Shown here one piece after another: positions 31,137 through 40,353 of a DNA stretch of 40,367 nucleotides (the first letter of the stretch is position 1; each line of letters starts with the position of its first letter). This DNA is from Paraburkholderia sp. C35. GTDB taxonomy: Bacteria > Pseudomonadota > Gammaproteobacteria > Burkholderiales > Burkholderiaceae. Where the stretch lies: positions 1 to 40,367 of the forward strand of contig NZ_QBUY01000082.1 of assembly GCF_003121405.1 (NCBI RefSeq). The letters run 5' to 3'. The notes below the pieces were generated by a model, which saw only the letters and a list, made by a program, of their open reading frames with translations, did no database searches and was not told where the DNA came from. The position numbers were made by a program, and so were the translations under genes.

Positions 31137-32357
31137 ATGGTACTTCGCCTGAAGAGCGTTGTTGCTGCGCTCGCATTGTGTGTGGTCGCAACGGGTGCCT
31201 ATGCAGCCGATCCTATCAAGATCGGCGTGGATGGTCCTTTCACAGGCGGGTCATCGTCGATGGGCGTCAGCATGCGCGACGGCGTGCGGCTCGCGACGGC
31301 GGAGATCAACAAGGCAGGCGGCGTGCTCGGTCGGCCGATCGAACTGGTCGAACGCGACGACGAAGCGAAGAACGAACGCGGCGTGCAGATCGCGCAAGAA
31401 CTCATCAACAAGGAAAACGTCGTCGCGGTGGTGGGCTACATCAACACGGGTGTCGCGCTGGCGTCGCAACGCTTCTTCCAGGAAGCTAAGATCCCTGTTT
31501 GCAATAACGTCGCGACGGGCAGTATCGTCACAAAACAGTTTGCGGATCAGCCGGATAACTATGTGTTCCGCAATGCCGCTGCCGACCGCATTCAGGCACC
31601 GATGATCGTCGAAGAAGCCGTTACGAAACGCGGCTTCAAGAAGGTCGCGATTCTCGCCGACTCGACCAATTACGGACAACTCGGCCGCGAAGATCTGGAA
31701 AAGGCACTCGCCGCCAAAGGCGTCAAGCCGGTCGCCGTCGAGAAGTTCAACATCAAGGACGTCGACATGACGGCCCAGTTGCTGAAGGCCAAAGACGCGG
31801 GCGCAGAAGCCGTGCTGACTTACGGCATCGGACCCGAACTCGCGCAGATCGCCAACGGCATGGCCAAGCTCGGCTGGAAAGTGCCGCTGATCGGCAGCTG
31901 GACGCTGTCGATGGCGAACTATATCGACAACGCCGGTCCGAACGGCGAAGGCGCGCGCATGCCGCAAACCTTCATTCAGGAGCCGAATACGGCGAAGCGC
32001 AAGGCGTTTATCGATGCTTATCTGAAGGAATTCAAGCCGAAGAACAACCGCATCGATTCGCCTGTTTCGGCGGCGCAAGGTTATGACTCGGTTTATCTGC
32101 TGGCTGCCGCGATCACGCAGGCAGGCTCGACGGATGGCCCGAAGGTGCGTGCCGCGCTCGAGAACCTCAACACGAAAGTGGAAGGCGTCGTGATGGTCTA
32201 CGACAAGCCGTTCTCGCACGACGACCATGAGGCGATCAGCCCGAACGTGCCGGTGGTCGGCGAAGTGAAGGGTGGCCGCGTCGTCTACGCCTACGCCTAC
32301 GACAACGACAAGAAAGGCGGCGGCCAGCTGCGCAGCAAGCAGGCATCCGCAAACTGA
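31137..32357 (+). CDS. ABC importer substrate-binding protein (LivK type)
   Basis: A 406-residue periplasmic binding protein. Signal peptide to about residue 23 (VVATGAYA). The mature part has the type I fold of branched-chain amino-acid binders: DPIKIGVDGPFTGGSSSMGV, the INKAGGVLGRPIELVERDDE segment and AVVGYINTGVALASQRFF. It delivers the ligand to the permease encoded downstream. The ligand may be a branched-chain amino acid, amide or aromatic compound; the sequence alone does not decide. First gene of a four-gene operon, and separated from the permease gene by a stem-loop. Confidence 0.92.
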   Translation: MVLRLKSVVAALALCVVATGAYAADPIKIGVDGPFTGGSSSMGVSMRDGVRLATAEINKAGGVLGRPIELVERDDEAKNERGVQIAQELINKENVVAVVGYINTGVALASQRFFQEAKIPVCNNVATGSIVTKQFADQPDNYVFRNAAADRIQAPMIVEEAVTKRGFKKVAILADSTNYGQLGREDLEKALAAKGVKPVAVEKFNIKDVDMTAQLLKAKDAGAEAVLTYGIGPELAQIANGMAKLGWKVPLIGSWTLSMANYIDNAGPNGEGARMPQTFIQEPNTAKRKAFIDAYLKEFKPKNNRIDSPVSAAQGYDSVYLLAAAITQAGSTDGPKVRAALENLNTKVEGVVMVYDKPFSHDDHEAISPNVPVVGEVKGGRVVYAYAYDNDKKGGGQLRSKQASAN

Positions 32358-32373
32358 GCACCGCATGAACCGC

Positions 32374-32408
32374 AAAGCCGCAACCGCCCAACCGGCGGGT
32401 GCGGCTTT
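32374..32408 (+). terminator. Intercistronic stem-loop in the importer operon
   Basis: AAAGCCGCA (32374-32382) pairs with TGCGGCTTT (32400-32408), extended inward by further CCGCC/GGCGG pairing after one mismatch. It lies between the binding-protein and permease genes. Such elements often protect or attenuate the message so that the binding protein is made in excess; that is the likely role. The T-run is only three bases. Confidence 0.55.
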
Positions 32409-32464
32409 GTGCTACATGCAGCACAGCATCACATCCGGGGCGTTGCGTTTCGAGGCACTCGAAT

Positions 32465-33340
32465 ATGGCCATTCTTCTTCAGCTGATCTATAGCGGCATC
32501 GCGCTCGGCATGATCTACGCCGTGATCGCGTTCGGCTATCAACTCACGTTCGCGACATCCGGCACGCTGAATTTCGGTCAGGGCGACGCGCTGATGCTCG
32601 GCGCGCTGGTCGGCCTCACGCTGGTCACGCTGGGCGTCAACTACTGGCTGATGATTCCCATCGTGTGCGTGTTCGGCCTGTTGCAAGGCGCGTTTGTCGA
32701 GCGCATCGGCGTGCGGCCTGCCATCAGGATCAAATCCGAATTCGGCTGGATCATGTCGACCATCGCGCTCGGCATCATCTTCAAGAACGTCGCGGAAAAC
32801 GGGTGGGGCCGCGACGATCTGCGCTTTCCATCGCCGCTGCCCGAAGCACCCATCAAGGTCTTCGGCGCCAACGTAGTGCCGATGGAACTGCTCGTGGTAG
32901 GCGGCGCGTTGCTACTGATGCTGGCCGTCGAGTTCTTCAACCGGCGCAGCATTTTCGGCAAGGCGGTCGTGGCCACTTCGAACGATCGCGATGCGGCCGC
33001 GCTGATGGGCATCAATACGGGGCTCGTCATCACGTTCTCGTATGCGCTATCGTCGCTGACGGCGGCGTTTGCAGGCGTGCTGATCGCGCCGCTCACGCTG
33101 ACGGGTGCGACGATGGGCGCCGTGCTTGGACTCAAGGCGTTCGCGGTGGCGATCATCGGCGGATTGTCGTGCGGGCTGGGTATCGTGGGCGGCGGCGTGA
33201 TACTCGGCATTGCCGAGACCACGACGGGCTTCTATATCTCGACAGGCTACAAGGACGTGCCGGGCCTCGTGCTGCTGCTGATCGTGCTCGCGCTGCGTCC
33301 CGCCGGACTGTTCGGCAAAACCGCCATCAAGAAAGTCTGA
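32465..33340 (+). CDS. livH: ABC importer permease (LivH type)
   Basis: A 291-residue inner-membrane permease with about eight helices. QLTFATSGTLNFGQGDALML near the N-terminus and the GLKAFAVAIIGGLSCGLGIVGGG segment near the C-terminus are diagnostic of LivH-type subunits. The ATG at 32465 gives the normal MAILLQLIYSGIALGMIYA start. It pairs with the permease half of the next gene. The symbol reflects the family; the transported ligand is not known. Confidence 0.9.
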   Translation: MAILLQLIYSGIALGMIYAVIAFGYQLTFATSGTLNFGQGDALMLGALVGLTLVTLGVNYWLMIPIVCVFGLLQGAFVERIGVRPAIRIKSEFGWIMSTIALGIIFKNVAENGWGRDDLRFPSPLPEAPIKVFGANVVPMELLVVGGALLLMLAVEFFNRRSIFGKAVVATSNDRDAAALMGINTGLVITFSYALSSLTAAFAGVLIAPLTLTGATMGAVLGLKAFAVAIIGGLSCGLGIVGGGVILGIAETTTGFYISTGYKDVPGLVLLLIVLALRPAGLFGKTAIKKV

Positions 33341-33347
33341 GGTCGCC

Positions 33348-35276
33348 GTGAAAAAGAAAAACCTCATCGGTGCGCTACTCGGACTGGTCGCGCTTGCGGT
33401 GTTCCCGGTGCTGTCGGGCAATCCGTATTACATCCACCTCGTCGAAACCATCATGATCTACGCGATCCTGCTGTTCGGTCTCGACATCGTGGTGGGTTAT
33501 ACGGGGCAGGTGTCGCTCGGACATGCCGGCCTGTTCGGCGTGGGCGCGTACACGGCAGGCGTGCTGTTCATCAAGCTCGGCATGCCGTTCTACGTGACAG
33601 TGCCGATGGCGATCATCGTGACGGCGGCGTTCGGCGCGATTCTCGCGTTGCCGGCGCTGCGCGTATCCGGTCCGTATCTGGCGATGGTGACGCTCGCGTT
33701 CGGCACGATCATCCAGATCCTGATCAACGAAATGGATTTTCTCACCAGCGGGCCGATGGGCATCAAGATCACGAAGCCCGTGATCGCGGGCCATACGCGC
33801 GATGAAACGCAATACTACTGGGTCGTGGCGGCGTTGCTGGTGGTGTCGCTGGTGGTCGTGCATCGCGTGTTGAAGTCACACCTCGGCCGCGCTTTCGAGG
33901 CGCTGCGCGATAGTCCCATCGCGTCCGATTGCATGGGCGTATCGGTGTATCGGCACAAGGTGTATGCGTTCGTGATCAGCGCGGGTTTTGCAGGGCTGGC
34001 GGGCTGTTTGTACTCGTACTCCGAGCAGTACATTTCGCCGAACACGTATAACTTCGAACTGACCATTCTTTTCCTGCTCGCCATCATCATGGGCGGACGC
34101 AAGACGCGCACGGGCGCACTGATCGGTTCGACCATCATCGTGCTGCTGCCCAAACTGCTCGACGATATTTCGATGTTTCGCATGGTCGCGACGACACTTG
34201 CCGTGATCGTCGTAGCGGGCGCGCTCTTTTCGATCGCGCGCAAGACGGTGGCACCGCGCAAGGTCGCGATTCCGATTGCGGGCACGGTCGGTCTGGCCGT
34301 GTTCTCTTACTGGATCGACGCGTTGACCGACTGGCGCCTGACGATCTTCGGCCTGATGATTCTGCTGGTGGTCTATTACCTGCAAGACGGCGTGGTCGGC
34401 TTCGTGCGCAAGTTCTTCACGCATGGGCGCGTACGCACCGTGACCGTCGATACGGAAAAGCCCGCCGACATCACCACCGACGCCGTGCTCGAAGTGCATG
34501 TCAAAGACGACGAAACGATTCTCGACGTGCGCGGCGTACTGATGCAATTCAGCGGCCTCAAGGCGCTCAATAACGTGAATCTGCACGTGCGGCGCGGCAC
34601 GATCCACGGCCTGATCGGCCCGAACGGCTCGGGCAAGAGCACGATGATGAACGTGCTGACGGGCATCTATGTGCCGACTGCAGGCGCGATCGAATATCGC
34701 GGTGAGTCGATTGCGGGGCGCACGTCATCGTCGATCGCGTTGTCGGGCATTGCGCGCACGTTCCAGAACGTGCAACTGTTCGGCGAAATGACGGCGCTCG
34801 AAAACGTGCTGGTCGGTCTGCATCATACGTTCCGTTCGAACTTCGCCGATATCGGCCTGATGACGTCGCGTTACCGGCAGGAAGAACGTGCGGCACGCGA
34901 GCGCGCGTTCGGCATGCTGCGCTTTGTCGGTCTGGAGAATGTCGCGGCCGAAGAAGCGCGCAATCTGCCGTATGGCAAGCAGCGTCTGCTCGAAATCGCC
35001 CGCGCACGCGCGCTCGATCCGCAAGGGCTGTTGCTCGACGAACCGGCAGCAGGACTCCCGGCGCCCGACATCAAGGATCTGGTGCGCATCATTCGTAAGG
35101 TGCGCGATCACGGCATCACGGTGGTGCTGATCGAGCATCATATGGACGTGGTGATGTCGGTGTGCGACACGGTGTCGGTGCTCGATTTCGGGCAGAAGAT
35201 CGCCGAAGGCAAGCCGTCGGAAATCCAGGAAAACGAAAAAGTCATCGAAGCGTATCTCGGCGGCGTTGCCGCATGA
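33348..35276 (+). CDS. Fused permease-ATPase (LivM-LivG) of ABC importer
   Basis: A 642-residue fusion. Residues 1-310 are a LivM-type permease (VVGYTGQVSLGHAGLFGVGAYTAG, GVSVYRHKVYAFVISAGFAG). Residues about 315-365 add two hydrophobic segments not usual in LivM. A linker leads to a LivG-type ATPase (about 386-642) with Walker A GPNGSGKST (424-432), signature LPYGKQRLLEIARA, Walker B GLLLDEPAAGL and a switch His in VVLIEHHMDVV. All ATPase motifs are intact, and no stop or frameshift separates the halves. It starts 7 bp after livH and overlaps livF by 4 bp, so the operon is tightly coupled. Confidence 0.93.
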   Translation: MKKKNLIGALLGLVALAVFPVLSGNPYYIHLVETIMIYAILLFGLDIVVGYTGQVSLGHAGLFGVGAYTAGVLFIKLGMPFYVTVPMAIIVTAAFGAILALPALRVSGPYLAMVTLAFGTIIQILINEMDFLTSGPMGIKITKPVIAGHTRDETQYYWVVAALLVVSLVVVHRVLKSHLGRAFEALRDSPIASDCMGVSVYRHKVYAFVISAGFAGLAGCLYSYSEQYISPNTYNFELTILFLLAIIMGGRKTRTGALIGSTIIVLLPKLLDDISMFRMVATTLAVIVVAGALFSIARKTVAPRKVAIPIAGTVGLAVFSYWIDALTDWRLTIFGLMILLVVYYLQDGVVGFVRKFFTHGRVRTVTVDTEKPADITTDAVLEVHVKDDETILDVRGVLMQFSGLKALNNVNLHVRRGTIHGLIGPNGSGKSTMMNVLTGIYVPTAGAIEYRGESIAGRTSSSIALSGIARTFQNVQLFGEMTALENVLVGLHHTFRSNFADIGLMTSRYRQEERAARERAFGMLRFVGLENVAAEEARNLPYGKQRLLEIARARALDPQGLLLDEPAAGLPAPDIKDLVRIIRKVRDHGITVVLIEHHMDVVMSVCDTVSVLDFGQKIAEGKPSEIQENEKVIEAYLGGVAA

Positions 35277-36067
35277 GCGCGCGTTCCGATCGCACGACAA
35301 CGACAACGGCAGTGACAACGCCAACCATGGGGAACGCGATGTTATCGATCCGCAATCTGCATGCGGGCTATGGCAAGGTTCAGGTGCTCCACGGCATTTC
35401 GATGGACGTGCCGAAGGCGTCCGTCGTCACGCTGATCGGCTCGAATGGCGCGGGCAAGACCACGACCATGCGTGCGATTTCCGGCATGATCCGCGCGAGC
35501 GAAGGCGAGATCACGATGGGCGAGGGCGCGTCGGCGAAGCGTATCGACGCCCTCGATTCGCACCGAATCGCGCGGCTCGGTCTTGCGCATTCGCCGGAAG
35601 GGCGGCGCGTGTTCTCGACCATGACCGTCACCGACAATCTGCTGCTTGGCGCTTTTCCGCGCCTCACGTGGGCGCGTCCGCGCGGCGATGTCAGCGCGGA
35701 TCTCGAACGCGCGATCGATCTGTTTCCGCGTCTCAAGGAGCGCCGCAATCAGCTGGCAGGCACGCTGTCGGGCGGCGAACAGCAGATGCTGGCGATGGCG
35801 CGCGCGATCATGCTGAACCCGGATCTCGTGCTGCTCGACGAACCGTCGATGGGACTCGCGCCGATTCTCGTCGATGAAGTGTTTCGGATCATCGGTCGGC
35901 TGAAGGAGCAAGGCGTGACGATGCTGCTGGTCGAACAGTTCGCCGCTGCCGCGCTGAACGTGGCCGACTATGGCTACGTGCTGGAAAACGGCCGCATCGC
36001 GACCCATGGAGCGGCTGCGCAACTGCGTAACGATCCGATGGTGAAGGCTGCTTATCTAGGCCATTGA
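35273..36067 (+). CDS. livF: ABC importer ATPase (LivF type)
   Basis: A 264-residue ATPase. Walker A GSNGAGKT, signature LSGGEQQMLAMARA, Walker B DLVLLDEPSMGLAP and VEQ switch region (MLLVEQFAAAAL) are present. The ATG overlaps the previous stop (ATGA), giving an unusual Thr-rich N-terminal extension of 22 residues. A second ATG at 35339, with GGGGA a few nt before it, would give the normal LivF length of 242. I keep the coupled start but the shorter form is possible. Last gene of the importer operon. Confidence 0.9.
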   Translation: MSARSDRTTTTTAVTTPTMGNAMLSIRNLHAGYGKVQVLHGISMDVPKASVVTLIGSNGAGKTTTMRAISGMIRASEGEITMGEGASAKRIDALDSHRIARLGLAHSPEGRRVFSTMTVTDNLLLGAFPRLTWARPRGDVSADLERAIDLFPRLKERRNQLAGTLSGGEQQMLAMARAIMLNPDLVLLDEPSMGLAPILVDEVFRIIGRLKEQGVTMLLVEQFAAAALNVADYGYVLENGRIATHGAAAQLRNDPMVKAAYLGH

Positions 36068-36076
36068 ACCATTGAT

Positions 36077-36095
36077 GCGCCGTTCACAGCGGCGC
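36077..36095 (+). terminator. Weak stem-loop after the importer operon
   Basis: GCGCCG (36077-36082) pairs with CGGCGC (36090-36095) over 7 nt, 10 bp after the livF stop. Only short T-runs follow further on, so termination efficiency is uncertain. Confidence 0.4.
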
Positions 36096-36261
36096 GTCTC
36101 GTGCATTTCTTTAAGCTCGCTGAAAGCTTTTGCACGGCGACGCCTCGACATCCATTCCCTCGCATCCCACGCCCTGCGGACGCCTGTGCAGTTCGCCGAC
36201 CCATCATGCATACCTGTGGCAGAATCTCGCGCGCATCTAATGAATAATTGTCGGAGACCTC

Positions 36262-37584
36262 GTGATACAAGGTATTGCACGCTTCTTTACGCAGGTGGTT
36301 GATCGCTTTCTGCCTGATCCTCTCATCTTCGCGCTGCTGCTGACAGCGATCACTTTTGCGCTGGCACTCGGCCTGACGCCGCAGACGCCCAGTGAACTCG
36401 TCTTCATGTGGGGTAGCGGTTTCTGGAATCTGCTCGCCTTCACCATGCAGATGGCGATGATTCTCGTGACCGGGCATGCGCTCGCAACGTCGGGGCCGGT
36501 GAAGAGCGTGCTGTCCGCGCTTGGCGGCATGGCGAAGACGCCCGCGCAGGGCACGATGCTGGTCGCATTCGTGAGCGGCGTGGCCTGTGCGATCAACTGG
36601 GGCTTCGGCCTCGTGCTCGGCGCGATGTTCGCGCGTGAAGTGGCGCGGCGCGTGCGCGGCGTCGATTACCGTCTGCTGGTTGCCGCTGCCTATATGGGCT
36701 TCCTGACGTGGCACGGCGGCCTGTCCGGCTCGGTGCCGCTGGTCGCGGCCACCAAGGGCAATCCGATGGAGAAGGTGATCGGCCTGATCCCGGTGTCGCA
36801 GACGCTCTTCACGGGCTACAACCTCTTCATCACGGTGGCACTGATCGTTGCGTTGCCGCTGCTGGTTCGCGCGATGATGCCGCGCGCCGACGAAGTCGTT
36901 TCCGTCGATCCCGCGCTGCTCGTCGACGAACCCGTGATGGAGCGCAAGATCACGAAGGACTCGACGCCTGCCGAACGTATCGAGGAAAGCCGCATTCTGT
37001 CGATCCTCGTCGCGCTGCTGATTGCCGCCTATCTGGTGATCCGCTTCATGAAGAAGGGCTTCAGCCTCGACATCGATACCGTCAACATCGTGTTCCTCGC
37101 GGCGGGCATTCTGCTGCACAAGACGCCGATGGCGTATGCGCGTGCCATCGGCAATGCGGCGCGCGGCACGGCGGGGATCATGATCCAGTTTCCGTTTTAC
37201 GCGGGCATTCAGGCCACGATGGACCATTCGGGCCTCGCGGGCGTGATCACGAACTGGTTCATCGAAATCGCCAACGTGCATACCTTCCCGCTGCTGACCT
37301 TCCTGAGCTCGGCCGTGATCAACTTCGCGGTGCCGAGCGGCGGCGGCCACTGGGTCGTGCAGGGGCCGTTCGTGATGCCGGCTGCAAAGGCGATCGGCGC
37401 GGACCTCGGCAAGTCCGCGATGGCCATCGCCTATGGCGAGGCATGGACCAACATGGCGCAGCCGTTCTGGGCGCTACCTGCACTCGCTATTGCAGGTCTC
37501 GGTGTGCGCGACATCATGGGCTATTGCGTGACCGCGCTGCTGTTCTCGGGGCTGATCTTCGTCGCGGGGCTGTACCTTTTCTGA
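36262..37584 (+). CDS. atoE: Short-chain fatty acid transporter (AtoE family)
   Basis: A 440-residue inner-membrane protein, the same length as E. coli AtoE, with about ten or more helices. INWGFGLVLGAMFAREVARR, YMGFLTWHGGLSGSVPL, and NFAVPSGGGHWVVQGPFVMPAA near the C-terminus are family hallmarks. It is thought to carry acetate to butyrate or acetoacetate. The GTG start at 36262 follows GGAG by 6 nt. Its partner genes here are not atoDAB; the next gene, 63 bp away, is an acetylpolyamine deacetylase. The symbol is by family. Confidence 0.9.
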   Translation: MIQGIARFFTQVVDRFLPDPLIFALLLTAITFALALGLTPQTPSELVFMWGSGFWNLLAFTMQMAMILVTGHALATSGPVKSVLSALGGMAKTPAQGTMLVAFVSGVACAINWGFGLVLGAMFAREVARRVRGVDYRLLVAAAYMGFLTWHGGLSGSVPLVAATKGNPMEKVIGLIPVSQTLFTGYNLFITVALIVALPLLVRAMMPRADEVVSVDPALLVDEPVMERKITKDSTPAERIEESRILSILVALLIAAYLVIRFMKKGFSLDIDTVNIVFLAAGILLHKTPMAYARAIGNAARGTAGIMIQFPFYAGIQATMDHSGLAGVITNWFIEIANVHTFPLLTFLSSAVINFAVPSGGGHWVVQGPFVMPAAKAIGADLGKSAMAIAYGEAWTNMAQPFWALPALAIAGLGVRDIMGYCVTALLFSGLIFVAGLYLF

Positions 37585-37647
37585 CGTGGTTCGCAGGGCG
37601 GTGTCGCGACGGTAGACTGTGCGTTCCTTCCCGCCGCGTACAGGATC

Positions 37648-38679
37648 ATGCAGACCATCTACAGTAGCGACCACCGCTTGCATCAAGGCGTCGAACTCAA
37701 GGACGGCGCCGTTTCCGATTCATTCGAAAAGCCCATTCGCGCCGAGATCGTGTTGAAGCAGGTCAAGGCGGCGGGACTGGGTGAAGTTGTCACGCCGAAC
37801 GAGTACGAGCGCGCCAGCTATATCGGTGCGCACAGCGGGCGCTACGTCGAGTTTCTCGCTTCCGCATGGGACGAGTGGGCCGCAACGGGCCGCACCTGTC
37901 AGGCGCTGCCGCTGGTGTGGCCCGTGCGTGGCATGCCGTCCACGGCGATGCCGCAATTCATCGACGGCAAGCTCGGCTTCTTTTCGATGGATGCCGGTTC
38001 GCCCATCAACGCAGGCACATGGCGCGCGGCGTCGTCGAGTGCGAACTCGGCGCTGACGGGCATCGACCTGCTTGCGAGCGGCGACAAGGCTGCGTTTGCA
38101 TTGTGTCGTCCGCCTGGGCATCACGCGGGGCGTGAGTACATGGGCGGCTATTGCTATCTGAACAATGCCGCCATTGCCGCGCAACGCTGCATCATGCAGG
38201 GTGCGCAGCGCGTAGCCGTGCTCGATATCGATTTCCATCACGGCAACGGCACGCAAGATATCTTTTATGACCGCAACGACGTGCTGTTCGTCTCGATCCA
38301 CGGCGATCCCGGCGTGTCGTTTCCCTACTTCGCGGGCTTTGCCGATGAACGAGGCATTGGCGCAGGCAAGGGCTTCAATCTCAATCTGCCCTTGCCCAAG
38401 GGCACCACGCTCGCGGAATACGAACCAGCGCTGCAGCACGCGAGCGCCGTCATTGCACGTCATGCACCAGACGCACTGATCGTTTCGCTCGGTGTCGATA
38501 CATTCGAAGGCGATCCCATTAGCCATTTCCGTCTGCGCACGCCGGACTATCTGCACGTGGGCGAGATGCTGGCCCGACTGAATCTGCCGACACTATTCGT
38601 GATGGAAGGCGGCTATATGGTGGACGAGATCGGCGTGAATGCCGTCAATGTGCTGCTGGGGTTTGAAGGCCGGGCTTAG
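37648..38679 (+). CDS. aphA: Acetylpolyamine amidohydrolase (histone-deacetylase fold)
   Basis: A 343-residue zinc deacetylase of the arginase/deacetylase fold. Zinc ligands Asp195, His197 (LDIDFHHGNGTQD) and Asp284 (LGVDTFEGDP) fall exactly at the Mycoplana ramosa APAH positions; the His pair is in RPPGHHAG and FGGYC-like GGYCYLNNA follows. It removes acetyl groups from acetylputrescine, acetylcadaverine or related polyamines, releasing acetate. The gap to the AtoE gene is 63 bp, so co-transcription is likely, and the released acetate may be linked to the transporter. Confidence 0.93.
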   Translation: MQTIYSSDHRLHQGVELKDGAVSDSFEKPIRAEIVLKQVKAAGLGEVVTPNEYERASYIGAHSGRYVEFLASAWDEWAATGRTCQALPLVWPVRGMPSTAMPQFIDGKLGFFSMDAGSPINAGTWRAASSSANSALTGIDLLASGDKAAFALCRPPGHHAGREYMGGYCYLNNAAIAAQRCIMQGAQRVAVLDIDFHHGNGTQDIFYDRNDVLFVSIHGDPGVSFPYFAGFADERGIGAGKGFNLNLPLPKGTTLAEYEPALQHASAVIARHAPDALIVSLGVDTFEGDPISHFRLRTPDYLHVGEMLARLNLPTLFVMEGGYMVDEIGVNAVNVLLGFEGRA

Positions 38680-38839
38680 CGCCATCGCTCAAGCCATCGC
38701 GAACATGGCAGCTTCGTCATACTTATGCCAGCGTTTGGCCACCTTTGAAGCGTAGAGTTAAAACCGTGTTGCAGGCGCTGCGAGCCGCATGCAACGACAG
38801 TTTTCGCTGCACACTCTCTCGCGATCAAGGAGCCTGGAC

Positions 38840-39115
38840 ATGAAGCAACTTCTTCTGAGTCTCGTGGTAACGGCGGCGGGCGTAGCAGCCATGTCGAGCG
38901 CGTATGCGCAGCAAATGCCGACAGATCAACCGATGGATCAGACCCAGGCGCAAGCGGCCAATGCGTCGACGGATACGGGCCAGGGCGGCGTCACTTGGGG
39001 CAGTGGGGCGCAAGGCGTCCGTGAGTCGCGCCAGGACGTGCGTCAGCAACTGCTTCAGTCCGAACGTGACGGGCAGATGAAAACCCTCGACGACACGGTG
39101 TACAAGGGCAACTGA
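38840..39115 (+). CDS. Small secreted protein, DUF4148-like
   Basis: A 91-residue protein with a clear signal peptide (MKQLLLSLVVTAAGVAAMSS, cleavage after AYA). The mature part is Gln/Asp-rich and ends with RQDVRQQLLQSERDGQMKTL, a charged helix like that of DUF4148 proteins (R-x-x-V-x-x-x-L ... E-R-x-G). AAGGAG precedes the ATG by 7 nt. Probably periplasmic; function unknown. It lies convergent with the phosphatidyltransferase gene. Confidence 0.75.
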   Translation: MKQLLLSLVVTAAGVAAMSSAYAQQMPTDQPMDQTQAQAANASTDTGQGGVTWGSGAQGVRESRQDVRQQLLQSERDGQMKTLDDTVYKGN

Positions 39116-39137
39116 TTGCCTGTTGCGTGCGTAGCGG

Positions 39138-39749
39138 TCATGGCTTGGGTATGCGGATACGGCTGATCATCAGCGAACCTGAGATGCCATAGACCAGTGT
39201 CAACGGATGCAGCACATGCCCTGCGATTCGCCATTCGCCGAACCATAACTGCGGACCGAGAGCCCCTTGCCATGCGGCGGTGGCGAGCAGCAGGACGATT
39301 GCGAACGATGTCGGTATGGGTGTGCCCTCGAAGTGGGTCACTTTACCTGTGCCTGCCGACATCGTTTCAGTCGTGACGTTGTAGCGCGCGAGCCGCGACA
39401 CGCCACACGCAACGAAGTATGCCAATAGCACGCGGTCGTAGAGGCCGCGCATGCCGCAGCCATATCCGATGATGGCGGGTGCTACGCCGAATGAGATCAC
39501 GTCGGCGAGCGAGTCTAATTCTTTTCCCAGCAGTGAGGCTTTCTGGCGCCAGCGTGCGATCCGGCCGTCCAGTATGTCGAAGATCAACGCTGCGAATACC
39601 AGTGCGCTCGCAAAGTAGACGTGCATCGGGTTTTCGCTGCCGATGTAGGTCATCATCGAAAATAGCGCGCCTGTGCCGCAGATGGCGTTGCCTAGCGTGA
39701 ACCAGTCGGCGAGGTGGAACTCGCGGATCATTGAGAAGCGTTTTTTCAT
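39138..39749 (-). CDS. pssA: CDP-alcohol phosphatidyltransferase (phosphatidylserine synthase type)
   Basis: A 203-residue integral membrane enzyme with about six helices. The catalytic motif D-G-x2-A-R-x8-G-x3-D-x3-D is complete (FDILDGRIARWRQ, then GKELDSLAD). Members transfer a phosphatidyl group from CDP-diacylglycerol to an alcohol. The ADWFTLGNAICG start and FGVAPA segment fit PssA-type serine transferases; a different alcohol acceptor is possible. The ATG at 39749 has no clear ribosome site. Its upstream region runs straight into the hairpin repeat at 39788, which must lie in or near its promoter. The symbol is tentative. Confidence 0.85.
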   Translation of the reverse strand: MKKRFSMIREFHLADWFTLGNAICGTGALFSMMTYIGSENPMHVYFASALVFAALIFDILDGRIARWRQKASLLGKELDSLADVISFGVAPAIIGYGCGMRGLYDRVLLAYFVACGVSRLARYNVTTETMSAGTGKVTHFEGTPIPTSFAIVLLLATAAWQGALGPQLWFGEWRIAGHVLHPLTLVYGISGSLMISRIRIPKP

Positions 39750-39787
39750 TGGATTTTGATTGGTGTGTGTGTTGTGTTTGTTGAGGG

Positions 39788-39874
39788 GGCATCCGCTTTT
39801 TGTTAGTGGTCTGCCTGGGTTGCCCCTGTGCGGGGCGGCACCTACTTTTCTTTGCAGCGGCAAAGAAAAGTAGG
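39788..39874 (-). repeat. Hairpin repeat, right copy (inverted)
   Basis: A perfect 15-bp stem (39841-39855 with 39860-39874, loop AGCG) with the same conserved tail as the left-edge copy (27-111), but in opposite orientation. The tail points to the phosphatidyltransferase gene start, 38 bp away. The two copies share the CCGCCCCGCACAGGGGCAAC block exactly. Confidence 0.88.
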
Positions 39875-39886
39875 CAAAAGAAAGCC

Positions 39887-40341
39887 GCTAACACCACACA
39901 CCGCGGTTATTGCCTGCGGGCCCCCAGCCGGTCCTATCCTTCACACGGCATCGATTCTCTTGATGCCCGCTGCCAGCGCTCGTTAAGCGCGCCTCACCCG
40001 CTTCACACTCCCGCGTCTCAGCGAGCCTTACCAGTTTGGTCCAGGCCGCCCAGGTGGCAAACGGTGTGTTGGCCGTCGCGCCTTACACGCTTCACTCCGG
40101 ACTGAAAAGCAAAGGCGGTGTGTCTCGTAGGATCGCTCGCGCGGGAAGGACTACGACCTACACACCGTTTGCCACCTGGGCTGCATTGACGATTCGCTGC
40201 CGCTTGCGTCGCTACGGATGAATGAAGCGGGTGATGCATCTATTCGGAGCGTTGGCAACAAGTATGGATTAGCGTGTTGCCGCTTGAAGCATAGGACCGG
40301 TTGGGGGCCCGCAGGCAATAACAAGCATTTGCGGTGTTAGC
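39887..40341. repeat. Large nested dyad (paired inverted repeat element)
   Basis: Four matched arm pairs share one axis at about 40114: GCTAACACC (39887-39895 / 40333-40341), a 32-bp arm with one mismatch (39906-39937 / 40291-40322), an 11-bp arm (39995-40005 / 40223-40233) and a perfect 21-bp arm (40049-40069 / 40160-40180). The hairpins outside it (39841-39874 and the one starting at 40354) fit the same axis. Short open frames inside follow the symmetry and are not convincing genes. It reads as two copies of a repeat of about 250 bp set head to head. No transposase. Confidence 0.85.
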
Positions 40342-40353
40342 CCGCTTTCTTTG

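Noticed and set aside
39950..40239. Open frames inside the dyad element, on both strands
   Set aside because: They mirror the inverted symmetry, lack ribosome sites and resemble no protein; more likely a consequence of the repeat.
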